A DNA stretch of 64,000 bases from positions 1,798,001 through 1,862,000 of the forward strand of contig NZ_CP051884.1 in assembly GCF_012931845.1 (NCBI RefSeq), in the 5' to 3' direction. The notes under the pieces are model-generated. The model saw only the letters and a list, made by a program, of their open reading frames with translations, ran no database searches and was not told the DNA's origin. The position numbers and the translations under genes were made by a program. The DNA comes from Cellulomonas taurus. Lineage in GTDB: Bacteria > Actinomycetota > Actinomycetes > Actinomycetales > Cellulomonadaceae. Shown here in pieces: positions 1 to 8,506 of this stretch (position 1 is its first letter; each line of letters starts with the position of its first letter).

Positions 1-721
1 TCTGTCGCTTGGGGCCGAACTGCGCGACCATCCGGCGACCGTGCTCGTCCAGATCGACCTCCGCCGGGTCCACGATCACGTCCACCTCGGGCTGCTCGCC
101 GAGCTCGCGCAGCTCCAGCGGGGAGAACCGGGTGTCGGCCGGGCCACGGCGGGCGAACAGGTGCACGTCCCGCAGTCGACTGTCGGCGAGGCCCGCGTGC
201 ACGTGGTCGGGGATGTCGGTGTGCACCAGGGCGTCGGCGGGCTTCGCCAGCATCCGGGTGATGTCCAGCGCCACGTTCCCGGCGCCGATCACCGCCACGT
301 CGGTGGCCCGCAACGGCCAGGACGGGGCGGCGTCGGGATGGGCGTCATACCAGGCGACGAAGTCCGCGGCGCCGTAGGAGCCGGGCAGGTCGTGACCGGG
401 GACGTCCAGCAGCGCGTCCCGGTCGGCGCCGGTGGCGAGCACCACCGCGTCGTACCGGGCGCGCAGCTGGTCGACCGTCACGTCGCGGCCCACCTCGACG
501 TCGCACAGCAGCCGGATGGCCGGGGCCGCCACCAGCTCGTGCAGCGAGTCGACGATCCGCTTGATCCGGGGGTGGTCCGGGGCGACGCCGTACCGGACCA
601 GGCCGTAGGGCACCGGCAGCTTCTCCAGCAGGTCCACCGTGACGTCGGGCCGGGCCCGGGTCAGCAGGTGGGCGGCGTAGATGCCCGCCGGGCCGGCGCC
701 GACCACGCAGACGGTGGGCAC
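1..721 (-). CDS. fprA: Ferredoxin--NADP+ reductase, adrenodoxin-reductase type (3' end outside window)
   Basis: Flavoenzyme passing electrons between NADPH and ferredoxin. About 240 N-terminal residues are present and the C-terminal half lies beyond the window. Seen: an N-terminal FAD-binding glycine motif GAGPAGIYAA (residues 8-17), a PYGLVRYGVAPDH segment typical of the FprA/adrenodoxin reductase group, a second Rossmann motif VIGAGNVALD (about 144-153) for NADP, and ARRGPADTRFSPLELREL, a family signature. The start is a GTG one base after the stop of the superoxide dismutase gene, so the two are almost certainly cotranscribed. Its partner ferredoxin is encoded two genes upstream in the same operon, which supports a dedicated reductase/ferredoxin pair. 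Regulation would come from the SoxR-like promoter at about 1.69 kb. Confidence 0.85.
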   Translation of the reverse strand, partial: MPTVCVVGAGPAGIYAAHLLTRARPDVTVDLLEKLPVPYGLVRYGVAPDHPRIKRIVDSLHELVAAPAIRLLCDVEVGRDVTVDQLRARYDAVVLATGADRDALLDVPGHDLPGSYGAADFVAWYDAHPDAAPSWPLRATDVAVIGAGNVALDITRMLAKPADALVHTDIPDHVHAGLADSRLRDVHLFARRGPADTRFSPLELRELGEQPEVDVIVDPAEVDLDEHGRRMVAQFGPKRQ

Positions 722-722
722 G

Positions 723-1319
723 TCAGCGGCCCCGTGCCGCGGCGAACCGCTGCGCGACGTCGGCCCAGTTGACCAGGTGCCAGATCGCCGCGACGTAGTC
801 GGCCTTCACGTTCAGGTAGTCCAGGTAGAACGCGTGCTCCCACATGTCGAGCATGAACAGCGGGACGATCCCGGCGGGGACGTTGCCCTGCTGGTCGAAC
901 AGCTGGAACACCAGCAGGCGCTCGCCGACCGGGTCCCAGGCGAGCACCGACCACCCGGAGCCCTGGATCGAGGTCGCCACCGCCCCGAAGTGCTTCCGGA
1001 ACGCCGCCATCGAGCCGAACTGCTCGACGATCGCCGCCAGCAGCTCGCCCTCGGGGTCGCCACCGCCGTCCGGGGACAGGTTCTGCCAGAAGATCGAGTG
1101 GTTGCTGTGGCCGCCGAGGTGGAAGGCAAGGTCCTTCTCCAGCTGCGGGACGGTGCCGAAGTCGCCGGACTCGCGGGCCGCGGCGAGCTTCTCCAGCGCG
1201 GTGTTCGCCCCGGTGACGTACACCGCGTGGTGCTTGTCGTGGTGCAGCTCCATGATCCGGCCGGAGATGTGCGGCTCGAGGGCGGAGTAGTCGTAGGGCA
1301 GGTCGGGCAGGGTGTACAT
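723..1319 (-). CDS. sodA: Superoxide dismutase (Mn/Fe family)
   Basis: Dismutates superoxide to hydrogen peroxide and oxygen in the cytoplasm. 198 residues, normal length. Metal ligands are visible as H26 (MELHHDKHH), H74 ([10 protein letters not shown]), D158 and H162 (DMWEHAFY). Glutamine follows FD in FDQQGN, where mycobacterial iron enzymes often have histidine, so manganese is the more likely metal; this is inference from one position. The start ATG is preceded by AAGGAG, which overlaps the ferredoxin stop region. It sits between the ferredoxin and ferredoxin-NADP reductase genes with gaps of nine and one bases, forming a compact redox-stress operon under the SoxR-like operator upstream of the ferredoxin gene. 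Confidence 0.95.
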   Translation of the reverse strand: MYTLPDLPYDYSALEPHISGRIMELHHDKHHAVYVTGANTALEKLAAARESGDFGTVPQLEKDLAFHLGGHSNHSIFWQNLSPDGGGDPEGELLAAIVEQFGSMAAFRKHFGAVATSIQGSGWSVLAWDPVGERLLVFQLFDQQGNVPAGIVPLFMLDMWEHAFYLDYLNVKADYVAAIWHLVNWADVAQRFAAARGR

Positions 1320-1328
1320 GGAACTCCT

Positions 1329-1667
1329 TCAGTCGGTGAGCAGGTCGGCGTTGACGTCGGCGGGCAGGGCGGTCACCAGCGGGTGGTCGGCGTCCACCGG
1401 TCCCTGGCGGGCGGCGCCGCCCGGTGAGCCGAGCAGGTCGAAGAACTCGACGTTCGCCCGGTAGTAGTCGCTCCACTGCGAGGGCACGTCGTCCTCGTAG
1501 TAGATGGCCTCCACCGGGCAGACCGGCTCGCAGGCACCGCAGTCGACGCACTCGTCGGGATGGATGTAGAGGGAGCGCTTGCCCTCGTAGATGCAGTCGA
1601 CCGGGCACTCGTCGATGCACGCCTTGTCCTTGATGTCGACGCAGGGCTGCGCGATCACGTAGGTCAT
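1329..1667 (-). CDS. fdxA: 7Fe ferredoxin (3Fe-4S/4Fe-4S)
   Basis: Small acidic electron carrier of 112 residues. Cysteines at 9, 17, 21, 25 and 40, 43, 46, 50 fit the actinobacterial FdxA/FdxC pattern in which one cluster is 3Fe-4S and the other 4Fe-4S; the second CxxCxxC...CP block (40-51) is canonical. It is the first gene of the operon with superoxide dismutase and ferredoxin-NADP reductase. No Shine-Dalgarno sequence precedes the ATG; a TAGGTT -10 hexamer ends seven bases before it, so the mRNA probably begins at the start codon (leaderless). The SoxR-type palindrome lies between the -35 and -10, suggesting redox induction. Confidence 0.93.
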   Translation of the reverse strand: MTYVIAQPCVDIKDKACIDECPVDCIYEGKRSLYIHPDECVDCGACEPVCPVEAIYYEDDVPSQWSDYYRANVEFFDLLGSPGGAARQGPVDADHPLVTALPADVNADLLTD

Positions 1668-1673
1668 GCTGCG

Positions 1674-1704
1674 AACCTAGAACCTCAACCGCAGTTGAGG
1701 TCAA
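1674..1704 (-). promoter_or_regulatory. fdxA-sodA-fprA promoter with SoxR/MerR-type operator
   Basis: Reading leftward: -35 TTGACC (1699-1704), a 19-bp spacer, -10 TAGGTT (1674-1679). The spacer region contains a perfect inverted repeat with 8-bp arms, ACCTCAAC and GTTGAGGT, at 1682-1701. The classical SoxR box is CCTCAAGTTAACTTGAGG; here the outer CCTCAA/TTGAGG arms are identical. An over-long 19-bp spacer occupied by a dyad is the hallmark of MerR-family activated promoters. No soxR gene is visible in the window. Confidence 0.75.
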
Positions 1705-1751
1705 GGCCCTTGGTCGGAGAGACATGGGACGACTGGGTGCAGAATGGTGCT

Positions 1752-2465
1752 ATGAAGGTCCGCACCCGCCCCGAGCACCCCGCCACCGGTGCCGCCCTCG
1801 CGGTGGTCGGCGGCTTCCTGGACGCCTACACCTACGTCGCCCACGACGGCGTGTTCGCGAATGCGCAGACCGGCAACGTGGTCTTCGTCGCCATCGATGT
1901 CGCCCACGGCCAGTGGGCACAGGCGGCGCACTACCTGCCGATCATCGGCGCCTTCATCCTCGGGCTGATCGCCGCCGAGTGGCTGGCCGCCCACCGCGGT
2001 CTGCCCGGGCTGAGCGACCCGACCAGGATCGTGCTGGGTCTGGAGATCGCCGTCCTGCTGGCCGTGGCGGCACTGCCGACGACGCTGGCCTCCGCGTGGA
2101 CCACGATGGCGGTCGCCTTCGTGGCGGCGCTGCAGGTGACCACGTTCCGCCTGGTGCGGGAGACCACCTACAGCACCACGATGACCACCGGGAACCTGCG
2201 CAATCTGGTGACCGCGACCTACGAATGGCTCGGCGGCTACAACCCGGCGCAGAAGGTGGTCGCCGCCCGGCTGAGCCTGATCGTGCTGGCCTTCGCCAGC
2301 GGTGCGGCGGTCGGTGCGCTGGTCAGCGCGCCGGACGCACTCGGCACCCGGGCCACCGTCCTCGCCGCCCTGGTCCTGGTCGGCGTCCTGGTCGCGATCG
2401 AGACGCATTCCCGCCGGACGGTCACCACCCAGGTCCTCCGGTCGGGTGAAACCGTTCGGGTCTGA
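1752..2465 (+). CDS. DUF1275 (YoaK-type) integral membrane protein
   Basis: 237 residues, about six hydrophobic segments. Shows the family hallmarks: an N-terminal GGFLDAYTYVAHDGVFANAQ segment leading into TGN, and a later TTYSTTMTTGNLRN repeat of the same TGN theme. Function of the family is not established; a transport role is often suggested. The ATG at 1752 was chosen because it begins immediately before the first conserved hydrophobic segment; no convincing Shine-Dalgarno is seen. It is divergent from the redox operon, so the SoxR-like site at 1.69 kb lies between them, but the promoter elements around that site face the other way. Confidence 0.8.
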   Translation: MKVRTRPEHPATGAALAVVGGFLDAYTYVAHDGVFANAQTGNVVFVAIDVAHGQWAQAAHYLPIIGAFILGLIAAEWLAAHRGLPGLSDPTRIVLGLEIAVLLAVAALPTTLASAWTTMAVAFVAALQVTTFRLVRETTYSTTMTTGNLRNLVTATYEWLGGYNPAQKVVAARLSLIVLAFASGAAVGALVSAPDALGTRATVLAALVLVGVLVAIETHSRRTVTTQVLRSGETVRV

Positions 2466-2489
2466 GCCCGACCTGCCGATCGGGTCGAC

Positions 2490-2801
2490 ATGACGATCTC
2501 CATCAGCAGCAGCAGTGGCAACCGCGCACCGGCGGTGGGCTCCCCCGCACAGGTCGCCTACGACCGAGCGGTCAAGGCCCTGGTGCAGGCCCAGCAGAAG
2601 CTGGCCCAGGACGGCATCTCGGGTGCCGGCGAGGACCAGGTGAAGGCCGACCAGCTCGCCGTGGAGCTGGCGCAGGTCGCGGTCGAGCAGGCCGCTGCCC
2701 GTCTGGCCCAGGAGCAGAAGTCCGCGGAGCCGACGGTGATCCAGCGGGAGCGGGTCGGCACCGTGCGGGAGCCCGAGGGCGCCCTGGACGTGCTGGCCTG
2801 A
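2490..2801 (+). CDS. Small alanine/glutamine-rich hypothetical protein
   Basis: 103 residues, not recognised. After a serine-rich start, residues of about 25-80 are rich in alanine, glutamine, leucine and lysine with heptad-like spacing and are predicted by eye to form a long amphipathic helix or coiled coil. No signal peptide, membrane segment or cysteine. It begins 24 bases after the DUF1275 stop and could be cotranscribed. A strong hairpin follows its stop codon. Third-position GC is high as in neighbouring genes, which supports real coding. Confidence 0.6.
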   Translation: MTISISSSSGNRAPAVGSPAQVAYDRAVKALVQAQQKLAQDGISGAGEDQVKADQLAVELAQVAVEQAAARLAQEQKSAEPTVIQRERVGTVREPEGALDVLA

Positions 2802-2810
2802 CCCGACTGA

Positions 2811-2846
2811 CGGTGGGTACGGCGCCGGACCGGGCCGTACCCACCG
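2811..2846. terminator. Bidirectional hairpin terminator
   Basis: 13-bp inverted repeat CGGTGGGTACGGC / GCCGTACCCACCG around a 10-base loop. It lies between the stop codons of the rightward small protein gene and the leftward chemoreceptor gene, so it can serve both. Confidence 0.7.
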
Positions 2847-2852
2847 GGTGAG

Positions 2853-4442
2853 TCAGTAGCGGAAGGTCGAGACCTGACCCCGCAGCTCCTCGCTCATCCG
2901 GGCCAGCTCGCGCACGGCGTCACCCATCTGGCCGAGGGTCTGGCTGGACTGCGCCGACGCCTGGGCGACGCCGGTGATGTTGTGGGCGATCTCCCCCGAG
3001 CCGGTCGCGGCCTCGGCCACCGACCGGGACATCTCCGTGGTCGTGGCGGTCTGCTCCTCCACCGCACTGGCGATCGTCAACTGGTAGTCGTTGATGCTCG
3101 CGATGATCGTCGAGATCTCCCCGATCGCGGTCACCGCACCCGAGGTATCGGCCTGGATGGTCTCCACCCGGCGCGCGATGTCCTCGGTCGCCTTCGCCGT
3201 CTCCTGCGCCAACTCCTTGACCTCACCAGCCACCACCGCGAAGCCCTTACCGGCCTCACCGGCACGCGCGGCCTCGATGGTCGCGTTCAACGCCAACAGA
3301 TTCGTCTGCTCCGCAATGGACGTGATGACCTTGACCACGTTGCCGATCTCCACCGAGGACTCCCCCAGCTTCGCGACCTGATCATTGGTCACCGCAGCAG
3401 CATCCGTGGCCTGACCAGCGACCTTCGCCGCCTGCGACGCGTTCTGCGCGATCTCCCGAATGCTGGCACCCATCTCCTCGGCACCAGCCGCCACCGTCTG
3501 CACATTCCGCGACACCTGCTCAGCAGCAGCAGCCACCACACCCGCCTGCGCCGACGTCTGATCCGACCCGGCGGCGACCTCACCGGAGGCGGCGGACAGC
3601 TGCTCGGCGGCCGCGGCCACCGCCTGGGCGGTCTCCACCACACCGGCCATCGTGCCGCGCAGGCTGTGCTGCGCGCTGGCCAGGGCGGTCGCCATCTCGC
3701 CCAGCTCGTCCTTGGTGTGCACCTCCGGCACCCGGGTCAGGTCACCGGTGGCCATCGCCTCGGCGGTCGACTTCACCCGGCCGGCGGCCCTGGCCATCGA
3801 CCCGGCGATCCGCAGGCCGAGGGCCATCGCCACCGCTGCCCCGGCGAGCAGCAGCACGAGCACCACGATCCGGCCCGTGGCGGCGGCGCTGGCGGCGTCC
3901 TCGGTGGCCGTCACGGTCCGCTCGCGCAGCGAGTCCAGCAGGGTGGTCGTCGCGTCGCCGAGCTTGTAGTAGATGTCGTAGGCGTCCCCGGTCACCAGGG
4001 CGTCCCCGGCGTCCAGCTCCTCGCTCTGGTAGGCGGCGACCACCCGGTCGTCGGCGGCGAAGAAGTCCTGCCACTGCGACTCGATCTGGGCGAAGGTCTC
4101 CGCCTCCGCACCGGTCAGCTGTGCGGGATCCACCGCGTCCAGCGCGGCCTCCAGCTGCTGCTTGGAGGTGAGGAACCCCGCACGGTTCACGCTCTGCGGG
4201 TCGACAGCGGCCGGGCCGCCGACCTTGCGGGCGTCCCAGGCGTAGGCGGTCTGCCAGCCGGACACGTCCGCGTTCATCGTGCGGATCTCGCCGACCTCGG
4301 TGGAGACCTCCTGGAGCTCCGCCAGCTGCTCATTGGCCGACGCGACCCGGCCGAGCACGACCTGGGAACCGATGCCGACCAGCACCGCCGTGGCGGCACC
4401 CACGGCCGCCACTCCCAGCACCTTGACCCGTACACCCGCCAT
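2853..4442 (-). CDS. Methyl-accepting chemotaxis protein
   Basis: 529-residue membrane chemoreceptor. Order: TM1 at about 7-30, an extracytoplasmic helical sensor region of about 160 residues (four-helix-bundle type), TM2 at about 191-213, HAMP at about 214-265, then a long alanine-rich methylation/signalling coiled coil. The conserved tip [20 protein letters not shown] followed by [15 protein letters not shown] is present and interacts with CheA/CheW in known receptors. The C terminus ends STFRY without a CheR-tethering pentapeptide. The start is supported by GGAGG ten bases upstream. No che or flagellar genes are in the window, so it is a stand-alone receptor here; the ligand cannot be inferred. 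Confidence 0.93.
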   Translation of the reverse strand: MAGVRVKVLGVAAVGAATAVLVGIGSQVVLGRVASANEQLAELQEVSTEVGEIRTMNADVSGWQTAYAWDARKVGGPAAVDPQSVNRAGFLTSKQQLEAALDAVDPAQLTGAEAETFAQIESQWQDFFAADDRVVAAYQSEELDAGDALVTGDAYDIYYKLGDATTTLLDSLRERTVTATEDAASAAATGRIVVLVLLLAGAAVAMALGLRIAGSMARAAGRVKSTAEAMATGDLTRVPEVHTKDELGEMATALASAQHSLRGTMAGVVETAQAVAAAAEQLSAASGEVAAGSDQTSAQAGVVAAAAEQVSRNVQTVAAGAEEMGASIREIAQNASQAAKVAGQATDAAAVTNDQVAKLGESSVEIGNVVKVITSIAEQTNLLALNATIEAARAGEAGKGFAVVAGEVKELAQETAKATEDIARRVETIQADTSGAVTAIGEISTIIASINDYQLTIASAVEEQTATTTEMSRSVAEAATGSGEIAHNITGVAQASAQSSQTLGQMGDAVRELARMSEELRGQVSTFRY

Positions 4443-4543
4443 GTTGTCCTCCCGTCAGAACCCTGCGTCCCAGCGAATCGACTGCGCGGAGATGGTTGAA
4501 AGGAAAACCGACGGGCGATCTTCGACCGCAGCGCAGCGCACTG

Positions 4544-4572
4544 TTGTGCTAATACGCATAACTGCCTACGGT
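4544..4572 (+). promoter_or_regulatory. Promoter of the FAD/HyuA cassette with LacI-like operator
   Basis: -35 TTGTGC (4544-4549), 17-bp spacer, -10 TACGGT (4567-4572). The spacer holds GCTAATACGCATAACTG (4548-4564), a dyad centred on CG as LacI-family operators usually are. Fourteen of 17 bases match GCTCATACGCATGACCG found just upstream of the LacI gene at 11.4 kb. The operator covers the spacer, so binding would repress. Confidence 0.65.
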
Positions 4573-4663
4573 CCCAGAGCAGCGGGTGATCCACGGTTCG
4601 CCCCACCACACGACGGCGTGTGCGTGCACGCCGTCCCCAGCGCCAGCGATCGGGGAACCATCC

Positions 4664-6271
4664 ATGACAGTGAGCACGGACGTCGTCATCATCGGGGGTG
4701 GACTCGGCGGAGTCGCCGCCGCCCTGGCGGTCTGCCGGGCGGGACGGCGCGCGATCCTCACCGAGGAGACCGACTGGCTCGGCGGACAGCTCACCTCCCA
4801 GGCGGTGCCGCCGGACGAGCACCCCTGGGTGGAGCAGTTCGGGGTGACCGCTGCCTACCGATCACTCCGGGACGGCATCCGCGACTACTACCGCCGGCAC
4901 TACCCCCTGCGCCCGGAGGCGGCCGCCGACCCACGTCTGAACCCCGGTGCCGGCCGGGTCAGCAAGCTCTGCCACGAGCCGCGGGTCGCGGTGGCGGTGA
5001 TCGATCAGCTGCTCGCCCCCCACCGCAGCGCCGGGCTGCTGACCGTGCTCACCGAGCACCGTCCGGTCGCCGTGCGGATGGACGGCGACACCTGCGCCGC
5101 CGTCACCGTGGTCGACCGGGACGGCCGCACCACCACCCTGGTCGGCGAGTACGTCCTGGATGCGACGGAGACCGGCGACCTCCTGGCCCTCGGTGACGTC
5201 GAGCACGTCACCGGCGCCGAGTCCCGGGCCGAACACGGCGAGCCGCACGCGCCCGAGCAGGCCGACCCGCTGAACCAGCAGGGCATCACCTTCTGCTTCG
5301 CGGTCTCGCACCACGAGGGTGAGGACCACACCATCCCCCGCCCCGAGCAGTACGACTTCTGGCGCGCGTACGCGCCGGAGTTCTGGACCGGGCCCCTGCT
5401 CAGCTTCACCGCCCCGGACCCCCGGACGCTGGAGGCGGGCACCCGCAGCTTCGAGCCGAATCCCGATCAGGACCCGTTGGCGGTCAGCGCGGACCAGAGC
5501 GCCGACGCCGGCGACAAGGAGCTGTGGGGGTTCCGCCGGATCCTCGCCCGGAAGCTGTTCGCCGACGGCGCCTTCGACTCCGACATCTGCCTGGTCAACT
5601 GGCCGTTGAACGACTACTGGCTCACCCCGCTGGTCGGCGTGGACGACGCCACCCGGGAGCGTGCGCTGGCCGAGGCCCGGCAGTTGTCGCTGTCCGTCCT
5701 GTACTGGTTGCAGACCGAGGCGCCGCGACCGGACGGAGGCACCGGATTCCCGGGCCTGCGGCTGCGGCCGGACGTCACCGGCAGCGCGGACGGTCTGGCC
5801 AAGGCCGCCTACGTCCGCGAGTCCCGACGGATCCGGGCCGTCACCACCGTGGTCGAGCAGCACGTGTCGGCCGCGATCGTGGGCAGCACCAGGCGGACCC
5901 GGTACCCGGACGCGGTCGGGGTCGGCAGCTACCGGATCGACCTGCACCCCTCCACCGCCGGGGACCACTACATCGACGTCGCCAGTGTCCCGTTCGAGAT
6001 CCCGCTCGGCGCCCTCGTGCCGGTCCGGGTGACCAACCTGCTGCCCGCCGGGAAGAACATCGGCACCACGCACATCACCAATGGCTGCTACCGGCTGCAC
6101 CCGGTGGAGTGGAACGTCGGCGAGGTCGCCGGCGCGTTGGCCGTGCACTGCCTGCGGCACGGCCTCACCCCCCGCGAGGTCCAGGCCGACCCGGCCCGGT
6201 TCGCCGACTTCGCCGCGGTCCTGGACGCCCAGGGCGTCGAGCGGCACTGGCCCGAGGTGCAGGGCTACTGA
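4664..6271 (+). CDS. FAD-dependent oxidoreductase (FAD_oxidored family)
   Basis: 535 residues, soluble flavoprotein. N-terminal dinucleotide fold DVVIIGGGLGGVAAALAVCR (6-25), then EETDWLGGQLTSQ, the pattern of the family that also includes xanthan-lyase-associated FAD proteins. Near the C terminus TNGCYRLHPVEWNVGEVAGA is the usual second flavin-contacting block. Substrate unknown. The ATG at 4664 lies directly before the Rossmann fold; an earlier in-frame ATG at 4586 would add a tail of unusual composition and lies only about 13 bases after the -10. First gene of a four-gene rightward cassette with a hydantoinase-type ATPase, an HExxH protein and a permease, suggesting uptake and oxidation of a small organic compound. 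Confidence 0.82.
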   Translation: MTVSTDVVIIGGGLGGVAAALAVCRAGRRAILTEETDWLGGQLTSQAVPPDEHPWVEQFGVTAAYRSLRDGIRDYYRRHYPLRPEAAADPRLNPGAGRVSKLCHEPRVAVAVIDQLLAPHRSAGLLTVLTEHRPVAVRMDGDTCAAVTVVDRDGRTTTLVGEYVLDATETGDLLALGDVEHVTGAESRAEHGEPHAPEQADPLNQQGITFCFAVSHHEGEDHTIPRPEQYDFWRAYAPEFWTGPLLSFTAPDPRTLEAGTRSFEPNPDQDPLAVSADQSADAGDKELWGFRRILARKLFADGAFDSDICLVNWPLNDYWLTPLVGVDDATRERALAEARQLSLSVLYWLQTEAPRPDGGTGFPGLRLRPDVTGSADGLAKAAYVRESRRIRAVTTVVEQHVSAAIVGSTRRTRYPDAVGVGSYRIDLHPSTAGDHYIDVASVPFEIPLGALVPVRVTNLLPAGKNIGTTHITNGCYRLHPVEWNVGEVAGALAVHCLRHGLTPREVQADPARFADFAAVLDAQGVERHWPEVQGY

Positions 6272-6337
6272 ACGACCCGGGTCGACGGCGATCCGGTACA
6301 CGACCGGCGGCAGCCCCGCCGAGGAGGAGAGACGAAC

Positions 6338-8506
6338 GTGGTGGAACACCAGGACGTGAGCGCCCCGGCCCGGCTCCGGGTCGGCATCGACGTCGGCGGC
6401 ACCTTCACCGATGCCGTCGCGATCGACGCGGCCACCCTGCAGTTGGTCGGCCAGGCCAAGACCCCGACCAGCCACGACCACCCGGACGGCGTGGCCCACG
6501 GCATCGTCACCGCCCTGCACCAGCTGCTCGACCAGGTCGGCCGGTCCGCTCGGGACGTGGTGTTCCTGGCGCACGGCACCACCCAGGCGACCAACGCGCT
6601 GCTGGAGGGCGATGTCGCGCCGGTCGGGCTGATCGGGATCGGCACCGGGGCGTCGGCGGTCTTCACCAAGCGCCTGGCGGGTCTGCGCACGATCGAGATC
6701 GCCCCCGGCAAACACCTTCCGGTGGAGTACGCGCACCTGCGCGACCCGCACGACGCGGCGGCGATCGGGGGCGTGCTGGACCGCTTCGACGCGGCGGGCA
6801 TCCGGTCGGTCGTGGTCAGCGAGCCGTTCTCGGTGGATGTGGCCGAGGGCGAGGACCTGGTCGCCGACGCCGCCCGGTCCCGCGGCTTCCTGGTCACCGC
6901 CGGACACGAGATCTCCTCGCTGTACGGCCTGAGCAAGCGCACCCGGACCGCGGTACTGAACGCGGTGATCCTGCCGCGGATGTTCGCCACCGCCGATCTG
7001 GTCGCCGACTCGATCGCCCGGGCCGGGATCACCGCGCCGCTGATGGTGATGCGGTGCGACGGCGGGGTGATGAGCCTGGACGAGATGCGCCGCCGCCCGC
7101 TGCTCACCGTGCTCTCCGGCCCGGCAGCGGGGGTCGCGGGCGCACTGATGCAGGAGAAGGTCACCGACGGGGTGTTCCTGGAGACCGGCGGCACCTCCAC
7201 CGACATCTCGGTGATCCGGAACGGCCGGGTGGCGGTGCAGTACACCGAGTTCGGCGGCAGTTCGACCTTCCTGTCGGCCCTGGACGTCCGCGCGGTCGGG
7301 GTCGGCGGCGGGTCGATGGTGCGGGCCGACCTGGGCGCACGCAGCGTCGTCGGCGTCGGACCGCGCAGCGCACACATCGCGGGGTTGCCGTACGCCTGCT
7401 TCGCCTCCGCGGACGACCTGACCGGAGCCCGGCTGTCCACCGTCGCGCCGGTGCCCGGCGACCCGTCGGACTACCTGGTGCTCGACGGGCCGGGTGGCCG
7501 GTTCGCCCTGACCCTGACCTGCGCCGCGAACGCCCTCGGGCTGGTCGGCGAGCAGGACTACGCCCGCGCCGACCAGGAGGTGGCAGCGCTGGCCCTGACC
7601 CCGGTGGCCGAGGCCCTCGGCCTCAGTGTGCGGGACGCCGCCCAGCGCGTGCTGGCCACCGGTACCGAGCCGGTGCTGGACGTGGTGCGCGCCCTGATCA
7701 AGGACTACCGACTCCCCGAGGACCAGGTGGTGCTGGTCGGCGGCGGTGGCGGCGCTGCCGCGGTCACCCCGTTCGCGGGACATGTCGGCGAGCTGGAGTG
7801 GCGGATCGCCGACCACGCCGAGGTGATCAGTCCGATCGGCGTCGCGCTGGCCCTGATCCGCGAACAGGTCGAGCGGGTGATCCCGGGCGCCACCGACGAG
7901 CAGATCCTCGGCGTGCGGCGGGAGGCCGAACAGGCGGTGATCGCGCAGGGCGCCGACCCGCACGAGGTCTCGGTCGACGTCACGGTGGACCCGCAGTCCC
8001 ACACCGTCCGCGCGGTCGCGTCGGGGGCGACCGAGCTGCGCACCCAGGACCGGTCGAGCCGGTTGTCCGACGACGATCTGCACCGGCTGGCGGCCCGCAG
8101 CCTGCGTGTGCCGCCCGAGGAGGCGCAGGTGCTGGCCAGCACGGCGGCGCACCGGGTGTACGGGGCGCGTCGACGGCGACCCTGGTGGCGCCTCGGCGGC
8201 GGCCCCGAACACCCGGTCCGGGTGCTCGACCTCGATGGTGTGGTGCGCTTCGCCTCACCGGACGCCCGGGTCGAGCAGGGCACGGTCGGTGACGGCACCG
8301 CGATGCTGCCCCGCGCGGTCGCTGACCTGACCAGCTACGGCGACGGCGGCAGCCGGGCCCCTGCGCTGCGCCTGCTGGTCGGCCCCCGGATCTCCGATCT
8401 GTCCGGTGTGCTGGACGAGTCCTCGCTGATCGCACTGGCCCGCTCGGAGCTGGAGGGTCGGGACCGCCGCGAGGACCTGGTCGCGGTGCTGGAGCGTCGG
8501 GCATGA
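6338..8506 (+). CDS. Hydantoinase/5-oxoprolinase family protein (HyuA-like)
   Basis: 722 residues. Members are ATP-dependent ring-opening amidases or carboxylase subunits. Seen: N-terminal actin-like nucleotide fold VGIDVGGTFTDAVAIDAA (16-33), AHGTTQATNALLEGD, then MRCDGGVMSLDEMRRRPLLT and SGPAAGV with ETGGTSTDISVIRNG, all typical of HyuA. About 230 C-terminal residues after the last HyuA block look less conserved. Start is GTG with GAGGAGGAG nine bases upstream; a second GTG follows directly. No HyuB partner is encoded nearby, which is unusual for hydantoinases but known in single-subunit relatives. The stop overlaps the next start (ATGA), so expression is coupled. Role inferred: ATP-driven step in the cassette's catabolic route. 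Confidence 0.82.
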   Translation: MVEHQDVSAPARLRVGIDVGGTFTDAVAIDAATLQLVGQAKTPTSHDHPDGVAHGIVTALHQLLDQVGRSARDVVFLAHGTTQATNALLEGDVAPVGLIGIGTGASAVFTKRLAGLRTIEIAPGKHLPVEYAHLRDPHDAAAIGGVLDRFDAAGIRSVVVSEPFSVDVAEGEDLVADAARSRGFLVTAGHEISSLYGLSKRTRTAVLNAVILPRMFATADLVADSIARAGITAPLMVMRCDGGVMSLDEMRRRPLLTVLSGPAAGVAGALMQEKVTDGVFLETGGTSTDISVIRNGRVAVQYTEFGGSSTFLSALDVRAVGVGGGSMVRADLGARSVVGVGPRSAHIAGLPYACFASADDLTGARLSTVAPVPGDPSDYLVLDGPGGRFALTLTCAANALGLVGEQDYARADQEVAALALTPVAEALGLSVRDAAQRVLATGTEPVLDVVRALIKDYRLPEDQVVLVGGGGGAAAVTPFAGHVGELEWRIADHAEVISPIGVALALIREQVERVIPGATDEQILGVRREAEQAVIAQGADPHEVSVDVTVDPQSHTVRAVASGATELRTQDRSSRLSDDDLHRLAARSLRVPPEEAQVLASTAAHRVYGARRRRPWWRLGGGPEHPVRVLDLDGVVRFASPDARVEQGTVGDGTAMLPRAVADLTSYGDGGSRAPALRLLVGPRISDLSGVLDESSLIALARSELEGRDRREDLVAVLERRA

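Noticed and set aside
4862..8212. Very long leftward open frame (over 1,100 codons) opposite the FAD/HyuA genes
   Set aside because: It is an antisense shadow typical of high-GC DNA: composition is dominated by Arg, Gly, His, Gln and Asp, with no motif, while the plus-strand genes have full family signatures.
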